DNA from: Patescibacteria group bacterium
GTDB taxonomy: Bacteria; Patescibacteriota; Patescibacteriia; Patescibacteriales; UBA12465
Length of the DNA stretch: 33,534 bases
Assembly: GCA_028705215.1 (NCBI GenBank)
Contig: JAQWDY010000007.1
Coordinates: forward strand, 1 to 33,534
Direction of reading: 5' to 3'
The position numbers and the translations under genes were made by a program. The notes beneath the pieces are model-generated. The model was not told the origin of the DNA, searched no databases, and saw nothing but the letters and a program-made list of their open reading frames with translations. This document shows, piece by piece, positions 32,130 to 33,534 of this stretch (within the stretch, counting starts at the first letter, position 1; every line of letters starts with the position of its first letter).

Positions 32130-33473
32130 TTATAATTTAGGACAGGAATTCGTGCTTATATGAATATGATCTCCTTCAAAAAGAATTTTAGTTGCCGTGT
32201 CACATTTTTTCACCGCTTCAATAAATGCCTGATAGTTTTCTTCATCTCCTAAGTCAACCGCGTGTGATTTATCAAATGTGCCGCCCCCATAGTGACAAGA
32301 ATTTTGACTGTGTACACAATCGTTATTTTGATAATTATCGCCGACACAATTTTGTAATTCGCCAATATTATTAGAATCACTAATAGATGATATTCTGCCA
32401 ACGCCAGGATCTAAATATTGACTCATGCAATTAAGAAGTTGCGCTAATTCAGGGCTTGCGTCATTTATTTGTTTTTCAATGCCTGGATCAAATGTCCATC
32501 CAGAAGAATCGAGATAACTCTGATAGAATCTTAAGGTATTTATTTCAACGCATCTTTGCTCAAGCGGCGTTGTTATCTCTATGTTTTCTGCACATGTCTG
32601 CTTTGGTTTATAAATAAGCATCTGCATTTTTTGATCTTTGCATAATTTCTCACAAGCGGACTCACTTAAATTCGGACTGGAATTGCAAGGAAAGTTTGTT
32701 CTTGAGGCATAATCACCACAAACACAACAGGCAACGGAGAGATCTTTAATTGAGCCGAAGATTGGCGTTCCTAGTGCAGCGTCGGGAGGAGCCGCACATA
32801 TATTTTTTTCATTGCATTCAGCATTTTTTATCACCTGTGAGCTTTTCAATACTCTTCCTGCTCCTCCGCGCTCTTCACATGTTTCTCTACATTGTTCATC
32901 GCTAATTTCTTCATTAGATTGCTCGCAATAATTTACTGGCAATTGGGTTGTATACGATCCACCGGTTGGATTAGTAGAAGTTGTGGATTCAACTAAGTCA
33001 CACTGACAGCAATAATCGCTAAACTCTGGCTCCTTCATCATGTCTATAGAAATATCCCTTTTTTTAAGCAGCTCAGGGTTAATGGTATCTAAAATAAAAT
33101 AAGAAAGTAAAAGAATTACTAATCCGACCAAACTACTTGTTATCATGGTTTTAGCTTTAGAGATAGTGCTTTTATTGCCAGCTGAAATTAGCCAGATTAC
33201 ACCTCCAGCCATTAGCATTACAGCCGCTAAAATGCCAGCAATCATGAAACTATAATTATAAATTCCTTCTATGTATTTTGCCAGAAGATCGCTTTTCATT
33301 TTATCTCCCTCTTTTTTACCCACGGGCATTTCTCCTTCTAAACCAGGAATTGGTATTTGAAATTTAAAATCAATTTGTGCTTGCAGTGGAGTGGCGGGGA
33401 AAACAACAACAAGCAATGAAAACAAAAAGATCAAGATAAACAGGGGGCGTAGTTTGAGAGTAATCTTTTTCAT
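32130..33473 (-). CDS. TrbC/VirB2-like two-helix protein with two six-cysteine modules and HxH-type C-terminal domain
   Basis: The 447-residue protein shares its signal peptide and two membrane helices (about 74-97 and 110-129) with the downstream paralog. It then carries two cysteine modules with the same spacing style: Cys155, 156, 158, 183, 195, 199 and Cys249, 250, 252, 263, 274, 278. The C-terminal domain (about 340-447) contains SCHYGG (His394), HAVDLGD (Asp407) and GDHIHIS (His436 and His438). This order recalls zinc-dependent M15-type peptidases (SxHxxG...AxD...HxH), although the spacing between His394 and Asp407 is longer than usual. A wall-acting or metal-binding role is therefore only a suggestion. 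It is the first gene of the minus-strand operon; no clear promoter can be picked in the remaining 61 bases. Confidence 0.8.
   Translation of the reverse strand: MKKITLKLRPLFILIFLFSLLVVVFPATPLQAQIDFKFQIPIPGLEGEMPVGKKEGDKMKSDLLAKYIEGIYNYSFMIAGILAAVMLMAGGVIWLISAGNKSTISKAKTMITSSLVGLVILLLSYFILDTINPELLKKRDISIDMMKEPEFSDYCCQCDLVESTTSTNPTGGSYTTQLPVNYCEQSNEEISDEQCRETCEERGGAGRVLKSSQVIKNAECNEKNICAAPPDAALGTPIFGSIKDLSVACCVCGDYASRTNFPCNSSPNLSESACEKLCKDQKMQMLIYKPKQTCAENIEITTPLEQRCVEINTLRFYQSYLDSSGWTFDPGIEKQINDASPELAQLLNCMSQYLDPGVGRISSISDSNNIGELQNCVGDNYQNNDCVHSQNSCHYGGGTFDKSHAVDLGDEENYQAFIEAVKKCDTATKILFEGDHIHISTNSCPKL
33026..33440 (-). repeat. Direct repeat copy 2: shared N-terminal region of the pilin-like genes
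   Basis: This is the partner of 31677-32091; 33026-33404 is identical to 31677-32055, including synonymous positions. The regions coding for the very first residues and for everything after residue 149 differ clearly, so identity is confined to the export and membrane part. Confidence 0.9.
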
Positions 33474-33534
33474 ATATTAAATATTAAATAAAGTTTTATC
33501 ACTTTTAATATTTGCGTTTTTTATGATATTTGTT

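Overview
The window is an AT-rich, gene-dense bacterial chromosome segment. The gene set and protein styles point to a member of the Candidate Phyla Radiation (Patescibacteria), most likely a Parcubacteria-type lineage. The clues are short, closely packed operons, several small or unrecognised membrane proteins, a reduced FtsK and Mur ligase, and two TrbC/VirB2-like two-helix pilin proteins with long cysteine-rich C-termini, a type common in these genomes. The taxon is an inference; no rRNA gene is present. The standard bacterial code fits: genes end in TAA, TAG or TGA and no gene reads through TGA. There are no tRNAs, rRNAs, insertion sequences or CRISPR arrays, and no gap between genes exceeds about 200 bases.

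Layout. (1) 1-834, minus: a partial SIS-domain sugar-phosphate protein with a clean promoter, divergent from (2) 967-10958, plus: yebC, ruvC, glgA, a GH57 glucanotransferase/amylase-like enzyme, an APH-type kinase, a polysaccharide pyruvyltransferase-family protein, ftsK and a MurE-like ligase. (3) 10945-18487: an almost consensus promoter, a leader of about 180 bases with terminator-like hairpins, rpoB, rpoC and a strong terminator. (4) 18490-30188, plus: an exported protein of unknown function, a small two-helix membrane protein, an ADP-forming acyl-CoA synthetase, a polyprenyl-phosphate-sugar-synthase-like GT2, a TMTC-like membrane protein with TPRs, murJ, lepA, a 31-residue membrane protein, recJ and an RNase HI-type protein, closed by a hairpin terminator. 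(5) 33473-30200, minus: two paralogous TrbC/VirB2-like proteins followed by the beta subunit of pyruvate:ferredoxin oxidoreductase.

How the genes work together. glgA, the GH57 enzyme and perhaps the SIS protein suggest alpha-glucan metabolism. The pyruvate:ferredoxin oxidoreductase subunit and the ADP-forming synthetase suggest fermentation of pyruvate to acetate with ATP formation. The MurE-like ligase, MurJ and FtsK concern the cell wall and division. The GT2/TMTC-like pair suggests lipid-linked sugar transfer to exported proteins. RuvC, RecJ, RNase HI, RpoBC, LepA and YebC are core information processing.

The most unusual points are three. The pilin-like pair has membrane halves identical at the DNA level but diverged extracellular halves; one has a possible HxH metal-hydrolase-like end and the other a degenerate version. 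Initiation regions throughout lack Shine-Dalgarno sequences, and 22 of 24 starts have T at -1. The rpoB leader carries alternative hairpins that could act as an attenuator.
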